DNA from: SG8-41 sp035456985
GTDB lineage: Bacteria; Pseudomonadota; Gammaproteobacteria; Burkholderiales; SG8-41
Length of the DNA stretch: 23,772 nucleotides
Direction of reading: 5' to 3'
Assembly: GCA_035456985.1 (NCBI GenBank)
Contig: DATICE010000109.1
Coordinates: forward strand, 1 to 23,772
The notes beneath the pieces were generated by a model. That model saw only the letters and a program-made list of their open reading frames with translations. It was not told where the DNA came from and ran no database searches. Position 1 is the stretch's first letter. Each line of letters starts with the position of its first letter. Both the position numbers and the translations under genes were made by a program. Of this stretch, positions 16,229 to 23,772 are shown piece after piece.

Positions 16229-17778
16229 GTCAGGTCGTCAGCGCGCGCGATCTCTGGCTCGGCAGCTCGCTTCCGGCCCGGGAACGCGTGAGCACGGCGG
16301 TGGCCGCCCTCACCCGCGCACGGCGCCTGCAGGTGCTCGTGGATCATGGATTCGGGGGCCTGCTGGTCGGACTGGTCCTGGCTACGTTCTTGATACTGGT
16401 CGCGCGGCTTGTGCCCCTGCCCTACTCGCCGTGGCAGCTCGCCGGCGCGTCAGTGATCATCGGGGTGGCGCTTGCGCTGCTCCTGGGCTGGCGGCGGCGC
16501 CCCGACTCCCTCGGAGTTGCCATCCGCGTGGACCTGGCGCTCAAGCTTAAGCAGCGTCTGAGCACGGCGTGGGAGATCATGACCGTTCGCGGTGATTCCG
16601 AGCTGGCCGAGCGGCTTTGCGCGCAGGCGGTCAAGGCGGGGCTGCCGGTCCACCCCCGGAGGCTGTTTCCGTTGCGGGTGAACCGCTGGGGGCAGTTATC
16701 GGCCCTGGCAGCCATCGCGCTGCTCCTGGCGAGCGTAGTCGATCTCAGCTGGTTGCAAACCCCGGTGCCGCGCGAGGTGGATGAGCAGGTTGCGAGAGAG
16801 GGCCACCGTCTTGGCGAGTTTGGACGCGCAATGCAGGAGCGGGCGCGGCGTGAGCGGCTGCCGCGAAGCGAGCGGCAAGCTGAGCAGCTCGGGCGCCTGG
16901 GCGCGCACATGGAAAGCGGCGCGCTCGCCCGGGGCGAGGCTCTCGGGCAGCTGCGGGAAAGGAGTGAGTCGCTGGACAAGGAAAGGATGCAGGCGCTCGC
17001 GGAGGCAAGCCAGGTTGATATCGGTCCGCTGCCCGGGGAGAGCACAATGCCTGAGCGCATGCAGCGTGGAGCGCTGGACAGCGCCGATACCCGCGCGCTG
17101 GCCGGGCAACTCGCCGACCTCGAGCGCTCGGGTGTCCCGCGGGGCGACCTGGAGGACGCACTGAGACGCCAATTGCCGGGAGACAACGAGGGACTGAGGG
17201 AAATGCTCGAGAAGCTGGCGCAAATTGATCGCGCGCGCAAGGAGGACAGGGAATTGCAAAACGCGCGGGAGCAGGTTCGCCTGGCGCTGGAGAATCTAGG
17301 TGAGTCGACTGACGGGACCGGCGATAGACGCAATCCGGGGATCCATCTCGACTTCGATGAGGAGGAGGACCGCGGCGCAAGAAGCCAGGCCGACGCGGGC
17401 GCCGACGGACGCCAGGGGAGCGAGACTGCCCGTGGCGCGGCGCGATCCGGCTCGCAGGGCGATTCCGGCATCGCCCCTGAACGGCAGCTTGCGCCGGTTG
17501 GCCCCGATTCGAGCGAGACGGGGCCGGTCCTGAAGCCGGAGAGCCGGCCGGGCAAGGGCGATGTGTTCGTGACCGAGGCAAGGGTCCTTCCGAAGCCGGG
17601 TCGACCCAGTGTGGAGAACGTAGCGATGAGCAGCGAGTTTGCGTCACAGGTGGAGGAGGTGCTCGCCAAGGAAGAGTACCCGGCCCATTACAAGGAGTTC
17701 GTGCGCAGGTATTTCCTGACGCTCAGCCAGGGCCGCGTCCCGCTACAGCAACCAACCGACAAGCGAGGCGCAAAGTGA
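16225..17778 (+). CDS. DUF4175-like membrane and coiled-coil protein
   Basis: A 517-residue protein with three membrane helices (about 44-62, 70-88 and 156-175). A long, highly charged helical region (about 185-360) is likely to form coiled coils. It is followed by a low-complexity acidic/glycine-rich linker (370-440) and a conserved C-terminal block YPAHYKEFVRRYFLTLSQG (485-503). The layout resembles the N-terminal part of DUF4175-type proteins found beside moxR genes, though it is shorter than full DUF4175 proteins. The helical region probably lies in the periplasm and may be a scaffold for the VWA proteins. The tail resembles the end motif seen in other proteins of such operons. The ATG at 16225 and the stop at 17778 each overlap neighbours by four bases. 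Function is unknown. Confidence 0.82.
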   Translation: MSQVVSARDLWLGSSLPARERVSTAVAALTRARRLQVLVDHGFGGLLVGLVLATFLILVARLVPLPYSPWQLAGASVIIGVALALLLGWRRRPDSLGVAIRVDLALKLKQRLSTAWEIMTVRGDSELAERLCAQAVKAGLPVHPRRLFPLRVNRWGQLSALAAIALLLASVVDLSWLQTPVPREVDEQVAREGHRLGEFGRAMQERARRERLPRSERQAEQLGRLGAHMESGALARGEALGQLRERSESLDKERMQALAEASQVDIGPLPGESTMPERMQRGALDSADTRALAGQLADLERSGVPRGDLEDALRRQLPGDNEGLREMLEKLAQIDRARKEDRELQNAREQVRLALENLGESTDGTGDRRNPGIHLDFDEEEDRGARSQADAGADGRQGSETARGAARSGSQGDSGIAPERQLAPVGPDSSETGPVLKPESRPGKGDVFVTEARVLPKPGRPSVENVAMSSEFASQVEEVLAKEEYPAHYKEFVRRYFLTLSQGRVPLQQPTDKRGAK

Positions 17779-18776
17779 GCGACGAGGCACGCCTGGCGCT
17801 TGCGCACGAGCGGCTGGACGCGCTGAGGCGCCAGATCGCGCGGCGAATCGTCGGACATCACGAACTGATCAACGGCATCCTCACCTGCCTCCTCTCCTCC
17901 GGCCACGCCTTGCTGGAAGGCGTGCCGGGTCTGGGCAAGACGCTGCTGGTGAGGACCCTGAGCGATGCACTGCACCTGGAATTCGCCCGGATCCAGTTCA
18001 CGCCGGATCTCATGCCTGCGGACATCATCGGCACCCAGGTGGTGTTGCAGGATGAGGAGGGCCATCGACACTTCCAGTTCCAGCAGGGCCCGGTGTTCAC
18101 GCAACTCCTGCTTGCCGACGAGATCAACCGTGCAACGCCGAAGACCCAGTCAGCCCTGCTGGAAGCGATGGAAGAGAAGCGCGTCACCGTCGGGCGCACC
18201 GGGCATGCGCTGCAGGAGCCCTTCATGGTGCTCGCGACGCAGAACCCCATCGAGATGGAGGGCACCTATCCCCTGCCCGAGGCCCAGCTCGATCGCTTCC
18301 TGTTGAAGCTCAAGGCCACCTACCCCAGTGCCGGCGAGCTGTCCGAGATCGTTGATCGCACGACGGGTTCCCTCATGCCGGCGGTCGAGCCGGTGTTGAG
18401 CACCGGCGAGCTGCTGGAGCTGAGGGAGCTGGTGCGCTCGGTGGTGATTGCCGGTCATGTCAAGGACTACGCCATTCGCATGGTGCTCGCCACTCATGCG
18501 GCAAACGCCCACGCAACTCCCATGGTTCGCCGCTACGTGCGCCACGGCGCGAGCCCCCGCGGGCTGCTCGCCGTGGTCCTCGCTGCCAAGGCCCTGGCGC
18601 TTTTCGCGGGACGCATCAACGTAAGCTTCGACGACCTCGCCGCCGCCGCACCGCCGGCGTTGAGGCACCGCATTCTGCTCAACTTCGAGGGCGAGGCGGA
18701 AGGGATCGACGTGGAAGACCTGATCGCGGAAGTGATCCGCGAAACGCCGACCGTGCCCGGGAAGACTCCCGCCTGA
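17775..18776 (+). CDS. MoxR-family AAA+ ATPase
   Basis: A 333-residue cytoplasmic AAA+ ATPase of the MoxR group, thought to act as a chaperone that remodels or activates partner proteins carrying VWA domains. Walker A is GVPGLGKT (49-56), Walker B LLLADEIN (Asp115, Glu116), sensor 1 is Asn157 in ATQNPIEMEGTYPLPEAQ, and the arginine in LDRF (174) follows. The C-terminal lid domain (about 215-333) is complete. The start is GTG at 17775, overlapping the previous stop (GTGA), with GAGG six bases upstream inside the preceding gene. It is followed 16 bases later by the DUF58 gene, the standard MoxR partner order. Confidence 0.95.
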   Translation: MSDEARLALAHERLDALRRQIARRIVGHHELINGILTCLLSSGHALLEGVPGLGKTLLVRTLSDALHLEFARIQFTPDLMPADIIGTQVVLQDEEGHRHFQFQQGPVFTQLLLADEINRATPKTQSALLEAMEEKRVTVGRTGHALQEPFMVLATQNPIEMEGTYPLPEAQLDRFLLKLKATYPSAGELSEIVDRTTGSLMPAVEPVLSTGELLELRELVRSVVIAGHVKDYAIRMVLATHAANAHATPMVRRYVRHGASPRGLLAVVLAAKALALFAGRINVSFDDLAAAAPPALRHRILLNFEGEAEGIDVEDLIAEVIRETPTVPGKTPA

Positions 18777-18792
18777 GCCGCAGCCGGCAGTC

Positions 18793-19704
18793 ATGGCGAT
18801 GAATCCGCTTGCGCTACCGGCCGACGCCGGTCTTGTCTTCAATGACGAGTTCCTGCGCAAGCTGGAGCAGCTTGAGCTCCTGGCGCGCAAGATTTTCCGC
18901 GGCCTGCTGCGCGGGGAGCACACGACCTCGCGCCGCGGGCGAGGGCTCGAATTTTCCGACTTCCGGCATTACCGGCCGGGTGATGACTTCCGGCACATCG
19001 ACTGGAACATCTACTCGCGGCTGGATCAGCTCTTTCTCAAGCTTCACGCCTCCGAGGACGATGTGACGCTGCATCTCATCCTGGACGCGAGCGCGAGCAT
19101 GGGCTTCGGCGAGCCGTCGAAGTTCGATCACGCGCGCCGACTGGCCGCAGCGCTCGCCTACATCGCCCTGCACAATCTCGATCGCGTCGGCGTGAGCGCC
19201 TTCTCCGAAGGACCGGGTGCGGCCCTGCCCCCCATCAAGACGCGCCACCACATGGCCCGACTGCTCGCGTTCCTCGCCGAGCTTCCCTGCGCCGGGGCGA
19301 CCCGCTTCGACTCGGCTCTGCGCGCCTTTGCCACGCGTACGCGAAACCCCGGATTGGTGATTCTGATTTCCGACCTGCTCGGTGCAGGTGAAATCCAGGA
19401 TGGCATCGAGGCTCTGCGTTACGGCGGACACGACGTCGTGGTGATCCAGTTGCTCGCGGAGTCGGAGATCGACCCGCCACTCGACGGTGCCTTGCGCATG
19501 GTCGACGCGGAGAGCGGGGATGAGCTGGAAGTGACCGTTGACGAGGATCTGCGCAGCCTCTATCAGCAGCGGCTCGAGCGCCACTTGCAGGAGGTGGAGC
19601 GCTGTTGTCGCCAGCGAAGCGTGGAGTACCTGCGTGCCAGCACGGCCATCCCATTCGAGGACCTCGTCCTCAAGTACCTGCGCCAGGGAGTGCACCTGCG
19701 GTGA
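18793..19704 (+). CDS. DUF58 domain protein with VWA-like fold
   Basis: A 303-residue soluble protein with the DUF58 signature GLEFSDFRHYRPGDDFRHID (51-70) followed by a VWA-like fold. The metal-ion-dependent adhesion site (MIDAS) is complete: DASAS (98-102), Thr170 in GATRFD and Asp194 in ILISDLL. DUF58 proteins are regularly encoded directly after moxR and are considered partners of the ATPase. No membrane helices are seen, so it is cytoplasmic, unlike DUF58 proteins with two N-terminal helices. The start is uncertain between ATG 18793 and ATG 18799, as no clear SD is visible. Its stop overlaps the next start by four bases (GTGA). Confidence 0.94.
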   Translation: MAMNPLALPADAGLVFNDEFLRKLEQLELLARKIFRGLLRGEHTTSRRGRGLEFSDFRHYRPGDDFRHIDWNIYSRLDQLFLKLHASEDDVTLHLILDASASMGFGEPSKFDHARRLAAALAYIALHNLDRVGVSAFSEGPGAALPPIKTRHHMARLLAFLAELPCAGATRFDSALRAFATRTRNPGLVILISDLLGAGEIQDGIEALRYGGHDVVVIQLLAESEIDPPLDGALRMVDAESGDELEVTVDEDLRSLYQQRLERHLQEVERCCRQRSVEYLRASTAIPFEDLVLKYLRQGVHLR

Positions 19705-21560
19705 TCGAGCTTGCCTACCCCCTGGCCCTGCTGTCGCTCATGGCCATCCCTCTCCTCATCGCGCTTCACTTGCTGCGGCCGAGGCGGCGCCGGATCGTGC
19801 TGTCCACGACGACACTGTGGCAGGCGGCGCTGAAGGACCGCGAGCCCCGGACCGGGCTTCGCACGCTGCTCAGGAACCTGAGCCTCCTGCTGCTGCTGGC
19901 GGGCACACTGGCGCTCGGGCTCGCGCTTGCCGGCCCCCAGTGGTTGACCCGCGCGAGCGAGGACGCCGGTACCGTGCTCGTGCTCGACGTAAGCGCGAGC
20001 ATGAAGACGCGATCCGGGATCGGAAAGACTCGTTTCGACCTGGCCCTTGCCGAGGCCGCCAGGATCGTCGACGGCCTGCCCCGGGAGGGGCGCATGCTGG
20101 TGATGACCAGCGGCCGCAAGGCCCTGCTGCGGACGGGCTTCGAAGCCGACCGCGAGCTGCTTCGCCGGGCACTGGGAGAGCTTCGTCCCGGCGACGAGGC
20201 GGGACGGCCGCGCGAAGCTCTGGCGTTGGCGCTGTCGCTGCTTCGGGGCCGCGAGCAGGGCCGCATCTACTTCCTGACCGACGGCGCTTTCGATGCTGAC
20301 GTGGATCCCGGCTCGCCCCAGGTGGTATTCCGCGTCGTGGGCGGGCCCGCGCGAAACGTGGCCATCACCCGCTTCGACTTCCGCCAGGAGCTCGCGGCCG
20401 AGGACCGCTTCCAGATGCTGATGACGGTGCGCAACTACACGGACGCGCCGGTGGTTGTGCCCGCGTCGGTGAGCCTGGATGACCGCGTGCTGTTCAGGCG
20501 GTCTCTCGCGCTCGCAGCGCGCGCGCAAGAGACACTGGTGTTTCCGTTCATTGGCCGCGCCCGCGGGCGGGCGACAGCACGCATCGAGGTGGACGACGAC
20601 CTCGCCGCCGACAACCAGGCCTTTGCGGCGGTGAATACGGACGACCCCCTGCGGGTGCTGCTCTTCACCCGGGGCGACTTCTATCTGGAGAGCGTGTTTC
20701 ACGCCATGCCCAACCTGGAACTCGTCAAGGGCGACTCTCCGCCCGCCGGGGACGTCGCGCAGCTCGCCCTCAACTACGACGTGGTGGTGTTCGATGGCAT
20801 CGCGGCACCGCAGCTGCCACCTGGAAATTTCCTGCTCGTGAACACCGTGGCGGCGGGGCTGCCGTTCTCCGACTCGGGGCAGCTCGTGCGGCCGGGCACG
20901 CTCGTTCGCGGACCGAGCGCGTTGATGGCTGACGTGGATCTCGCCGCGGTTCGGATCGACCAGGCCCGGCGCGTCATCATCGACAAGCCGGTTCTCGGGC
21001 TGCAGCGCCTGTTTTGGTCGAGAGAAACGGATCTGGGACTCGCGCTGCTTGATGGCGGGCGGAAACTGGTCTATCTCGGATTCGATCTCGCCCGTACCAA
21101 CTTCCCGCTGCAAGCGGCTTTCCCGCTGATCGTCCGCCGAAGCCTGGAGTGGCTGAGTCCGCGCGGTGACGGATTCGTGTCGACCCACGTAGCGCCCGGC
21201 TCAACCGAGACGATCGTGCTCCCCGCGGGCGCAGCGCGGGTGACCCTGCGCATGCCGTCGGGCAAGTCCGAGACGCTGGCGTCGGCGGACGGAACGCTGC
21301 TCTTCGATGCCACCGCCGACGCCGGGATCTATGAATATACCGTTGGTGAAGTGACGCGATACTTCGCGGTAAGCCTCGCCGACGCCCGGGAATCCGACGT
21401 CAACAACCGCTGGGCGCCTGTCGAGCGCCGGGAGGAAATCCGACCGGCGGGCAGTACCGCGCGGGCGCTCGTGCCGCTCTGGCCTCAATTGCTGATGCTG
21501 GCGCTCATCCTGCTGGCGCTGGAGTGGTTCGTGTGGACCGGGAGCCGGTGGAATGCCTGA
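19701..21560 (+). CDS. BatA-like membrane protein with a degenerate VWA domain
   Basis: A 619-residue inner-membrane protein. The N-terminus matches the BatA/aerotolerance N-terminal region: a helix at 5-22, the motif LHLLRPRRRRIVLSTTTLW, and a second helix at 60-78. A periplasmic VWA domain follows, with DVSAS at 96-100 and LTDG at 192-195. The usual MIDAS threonine is not visible; the matching stretch reads DEAGRPREAL, so metal binding may be weakened. After it come an immunoglobulin-like region, a GATase1-like region (NYDVVVFDGIAAPQLP and GRKLVYLGFDLARTNFPL) and a C-terminal helix (LWPQLLMLALILLALEWFVW). The frame is open upstream to 19605, but the GTG at 19701 overlaps the DUF58 stop and starts the conserved N-terminus. 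The next gene overlaps its end by eight bases. Confidence 0.92.
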   Translation: MIELAYPLALLSLMAIPLLIALHLLRPRRRRIVLSTTTLWQAALKDREPRTGLRTLLRNLSLLLLLAGTLALGLALAGPQWLTRASEDAGTVLVLDVSASMKTRSGIGKTRFDLALAEAARIVDGLPREGRMLVMTSGRKALLRTGFEADRELLRRALGELRPGDEAGRPREALALALSLLRGREQGRIYFLTDGAFDADVDPGSPQVVFRVVGGPARNVAITRFDFRQELAAEDRFQMLMTVRNYTDAPVVVPASVSLDDRVLFRRSLALAARAQETLVFPFIGRARGRATARIEVDDDLAADNQAFAAVNTDDPLRVLLFTRGDFYLESVFHAMPNLELVKGDSPPAGDVAQLALNYDVVVFDGIAAPQLPPGNFLLVNTVAAGLPFSDSGQLVRPGTLVRGPSALMADVDLAAVRIDQARRVIIDKPVLGLQRLFWSRETDLGLALLDGGRKLVYLGFDLARTNFPLQAAFPLIVRRSLEWLSPRGDGFVSTHVAPGSTETIVLPAGAARVTLRMPSGKSETLASADGTLLFDATADAGIYEYTVGEVTRYFAVSLADARESDVNNRWAPVERREEIRPAGSTARALVPLWPQLLMLALILLALEWFVWTGSRWNA

Positions 21561-23772
21561 GTTCGCGCAACCCGCATGGCTCGCACTCATTGTGGTGCTG
21601 GCGCTGCTCGTCGCCCTGTCATTCCGGCGCGCGGGGCGCGCGCCCTTCAGACAGGTCGCCGCCGGCGTCTTGCGGATCCTGGCCTTCGCCGCGCTCGTCG
21701 TCGCACTTGCGGGGCCGCTCGCCGGCTCCAGAACTCGTCATCCCGAGCTGGTGTTCGCCCTCGACGTCTCAAGCAGCGTCGCGCGGGAGTCCATTGCCGA
21801 GGCGCTTGATTTCTTCAATCGCGCCAGGGAATCCCCGTCGGCCCGCAGCGGACTGGTGGTGTTCGGCGCGGACGCAGCAGTGGAATCCCTCGTGCGCAGC
21901 GGCGGCGAGCCGCTGCGCGAAATCACGGCCCATGTGGAACGCGCAGGCACCGATATCGGGCGCGCCATCGAGGTCGCCATTGGTGCGTTTCCCGCGGCGG
22001 CGCATCGGCGCATCGTGCTGCTCACCGACGGTCGCGAGAACCTGGGCGATGCGCGCTCGGCAGCCGCGGTCGCGCGTTCGCTCGGGGTCGAGATTGACGC
22101 CATCGCGCTCGAGAGGTCCTCGGCACAGAAGGAGATCTATGTTCAGGGCGTGACGGTTCCGCCCCGGGTGCGGCTGCACGAGCCCTTCAACGTGCAGGCG
22201 ATGGTGCGCAGCAGCGAGTCCTCCCGCGCCCACCTGGCTTTCATGCGCAACGGCGTGCTGCAGCGCGAGTTCACGATCGAGATTGAGCCGGGCATGAACG
22301 TCTACTCCCTGGTGGATCAGGCGGACACGCCCGGCCTGCTGGAGTACGAGGTCATCGTCAACAGCGACGCCGACAGCGAGCCGGCGAATAACCGCTACCA
22401 GGCGTTCGTCCAGGTCTCGGGCGCGCCGCGGGTGCTGCACGTGGTGGACGACCCTGAAGCCGGTCGTTACGTGAGCGCGGCATTGAGGGCCCAGGGCCTG
22501 GCGGTGGACGAGGTGCCCGCCGGCGCGCTGCCGGCCAGCCTGCACGAGCTGGCCGGCTACGACCTGGTGATCCTGGACAACGTCTCCGGATTCGATCTCT
22601 CTCTCGCCAAGATGGCGCTGCTCGAGACCTACGTGCGCGATGCGGGAGGCGGCGTCGTGATGATCGGCGGCGACCGGAGCTACGGCGCTGGTGGCTACCA
22701 CGGGACTCCGGTTGAACAGCTCCTGCCGGTCGCCATGAACGTGAAGTCCGAGATCATGATTCCGAGCCTGTCGGTCGTCTTCGTGCTGGACCGCTCCGGC
22801 AGCATGGGCTCGAAAGTCCAGGACGAGGAGAAGCTCACGATCGCCAAGCGCGCCGCCCTGTCATCCATCGAGCTGCTGAAACCGCTTGACCGGGTCGGTG
22901 TCCTCGCTTTCGACAGCGGTCGCGATTGGGTGGTGCCCATGACCGAAGTAGGCGTGCGCCGTCCGATTGCGGAGCGGCTCCGCGATCTGAAAGTGGGCGG
23001 CGGCACCGATCTCCATCCCGCCCTCGAGGAGGCGCACCGCATCATGCGCCGGGAACAGGCGAAGCTGAAGCACCTGATCGTGCTCTCCGACGGCCTCACC
23101 GAGGGCGAGAAAGACTTCGATCCCCTCGCCGCGCGTATTGCCGCCGACGGCATCACGATGTCCACCGTGGCGATGGGCGCCGACGCGGACCGCGCGCTGA
23201 TGGCGAGGCTTGCCACGCTCGGCAAGGGTCGCTACTACCGCGCGGACGATCCCCGCAACGTGCCGCGCATCTTCACGAGCGAAACCATGACGATCACGCG
23301 GGACCTCATCGTGGAGGGGGACATCCGGGCGCGGCGCGCATATGCAGGCGAGCTGATCGCGGGCTTCGGTGCGGACGCGTTTCCGGTCCTTGGGGGATAC
23401 CAGCGCACCTACGCGAAGCCCGCCGCCCAGGTCCTGCTCGCCGGCCGTGGCGATGACCCCCTGCTGGTGTCGTGGCGCTACGGCCTCGGGAAGACGGTGG
23501 CGTTCACGTCGGACCTCTCCGGCCGCTGGGGCAGACGCTGGGTTGAGTGGCCGGCCTTCGGGCGCTTCGTGTCGCAGATGGCCCGCTGGACCATGCGCCG
23601 CAGCGGGACCGAATCGTTCGTGCCGCAATTTCAGTGGCGCGGACAGCGTGGCGAGATGAGCGTGGACGTGCTGGACCGGGACGATCGTTTCATCAACGGT
23701 CTCAAGCTGGAAGCCTCCGTGGTGGACCCGTCCCGGCTTGCCCGGCGCGTTGAGCTCGAGCAGATCGCGCCG
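21553..23772 (+). CDS. membrane protein with two VWA domains and a GATase1-like domain (3' end beyond window)
   Basis: At least 740 residues, open at the window end. Two N-terminal helices (8-24 and 37-57) anchor it. VWA domain 1 has a complete MIDAS: DVSSS (71-75), Thr133 in AGTDIG and Asp159 in LLTDG. A beta-sandwich region (about 195-290) follows, then a GATase1-like region (294-395) with GYDLVILDN and GGGVVMIGGDRSYGAGGY that lacks the nucleophilic cysteine. VWA domain 2 is also complete: DRSGS (413-417), Thr485 in GGGTDLH and Asp513 in LSDG. The later GLGKTVAFTSDLSGRWG segment belongs to the same GATase-like family pattern. The ATG at 21553 has GGGAG at SD distance and overlaps the previous gene by eight bases. 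It is probably the main periplasmic effector or substrate of the MoxR system; this is inferred. Confidence 0.92.
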   Translation, partial: MPEFAQPAWLALIVVLALLVALSFRRAGRAPFRQVAAGVLRILAFAALVVALAGPLAGSRTRHPELVFALDVSSSVARESIAEALDFFNRARESPSARSGLVVFGADAAVESLVRSGGEPLREITAHVERAGTDIGRAIEVAIGAFPAAAHRRIVLLTDGRENLGDARSAAAVARSLGVEIDAIALERSSAQKEIYVQGVTVPPRVRLHEPFNVQAMVRSSESSRAHLAFMRNGVLQREFTIEIEPGMNVYSLVDQADTPGLLEYEVIVNSDADSEPANNRYQAFVQVSGAPRVLHVVDDPEAGRYVSAALRAQGLAVDEVPAGALPASLHELAGYDLVILDNVSGFDLSLAKMALLETYVRDAGGGVVMIGGDRSYGAGGYHGTPVEQLLPVAMNVKSEIMIPSLSVVFVLDRSGSMGSKVQDEEKLTIAKRAALSSIELLKPLDRVGVLAFDSGRDWVVPMTEVGVRRPIAERLRDLKVGGGTDLHPALEEAHRIMRREQAKLKHLIVLSDGLTEGEKDFDPLAARIAADGITMSTVAMGADADRALMARLATLGKGRYYRADDPRNVPRIFTSETMTITRDLIVEGDIRARRAYAGELIAGFGADAFPVLGGYQRTYAKPAAQVLLAGRGDDPLLVSWRYGLGKTVAFTSDLSGRWGRRWVEWPAFGRFVSQMARWTMRRSGTESFVPQFQWRGQRGEMSVDVLDRDDRFINGLKLEASVVDPSRLARRVELEQIAP

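Noticed and set aside
16422..17669. Serine/arginine-rich minus-strand frame opposite the DUF4175-like gene
   Set aside because: The low-complexity Ser/Arg composition is a by-product of the charged coding sequence on the other strand.
19563..21188. Minus-strand open frame of about 540 codons opposite the DUF58 and BatA-like genes
   Set aside because: It has composition typical of a shadow frame, spans the junction of two well-supported genes, and has no domain.
1..23772. Search for tRNA genes, CRISPR repeats, insertion sequences and attachment sites
   Set aside because: Nothing with the needed repeat, cloverleaf or transposase signature was seen on either strand by reading; a dedicated tRNA or repeat scan was not possible.

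Overview
The window reads as high-GC chromosomal DNA from a Gram-negative proteobacterium, most likely a betaproteobacterium of the Burkholderiales type. This is inferred from dense coding, Shine-Dalgarno (SD) sites of the GGAGG type, and three different Bug/TctC periplasmic binding proteins within 6 kb, an expansion typical of Bordetella/Cupriavidus-like lineages. I see no tRNA, rRNA, insertion sequence, phage gene or CRISPR array, and no gene-free stretch longer than about 140 bases.

Left part (1-3854, all minus strand): an alpha/beta hydrolase cut by the window edge, a two-CBS-domain protein, then a GlxA-type AraC regulator followed by a Gfo/Idh/MocA oxidoreductase and a cupin. The last two are tightly linked. 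A homocysteine S-methyltransferase family gene (3953-4894, plus) is divergent from the regulator.

Middle (4923-10800, all minus): a probable six-gene catabolic/uptake operon. In transcription order it encodes a Bug receptor, a MAPEG membrane protein, a second Bug receptor, a fumarylacetoacetate-hydrolase-family enzyme, an aldehyde dehydrogenase of succinate-semialdehyde type and a third Bug receptor. It looks suited to capture a carboxylated compound, cleave or isomerise it and oxidise an aldehyde product; the substrate is unknown and no TctA/TctB membrane subunits are present. Upstream lies a cold-shock protein / RRM RNA-binding protein pair (11409-10935) separated by a single base. Next comes an exported protein of unknown function (12435-11545) with an unusual, interrupted JAMM-like H-x-H-P ... 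S-x-x-D pattern.

Right part (12499-23772, all plus): eight genes with four-base or eight-base overlaps or very short gaps, running off the window edge. It begins with a D-2-hydroxyacid dehydrogenase. There follow a signal-peptide membrane protein, an ABC-2-like six-helix membrane protein with no ATPase partner, a DUF4175-like membrane/coiled-coil protein, a MoxR AAA+ ATPase, a DUF58 protein, a BatA-like VWA protein and a large protein with two VWA domains. This is a MoxR/DUF58/VWA (Bat-like) envelope system in an extended and unusual form. Three of its membrane proteins appear to carry a GATase1-like fold without an evident catalytic cysteine. It is the most interesting part of the window.
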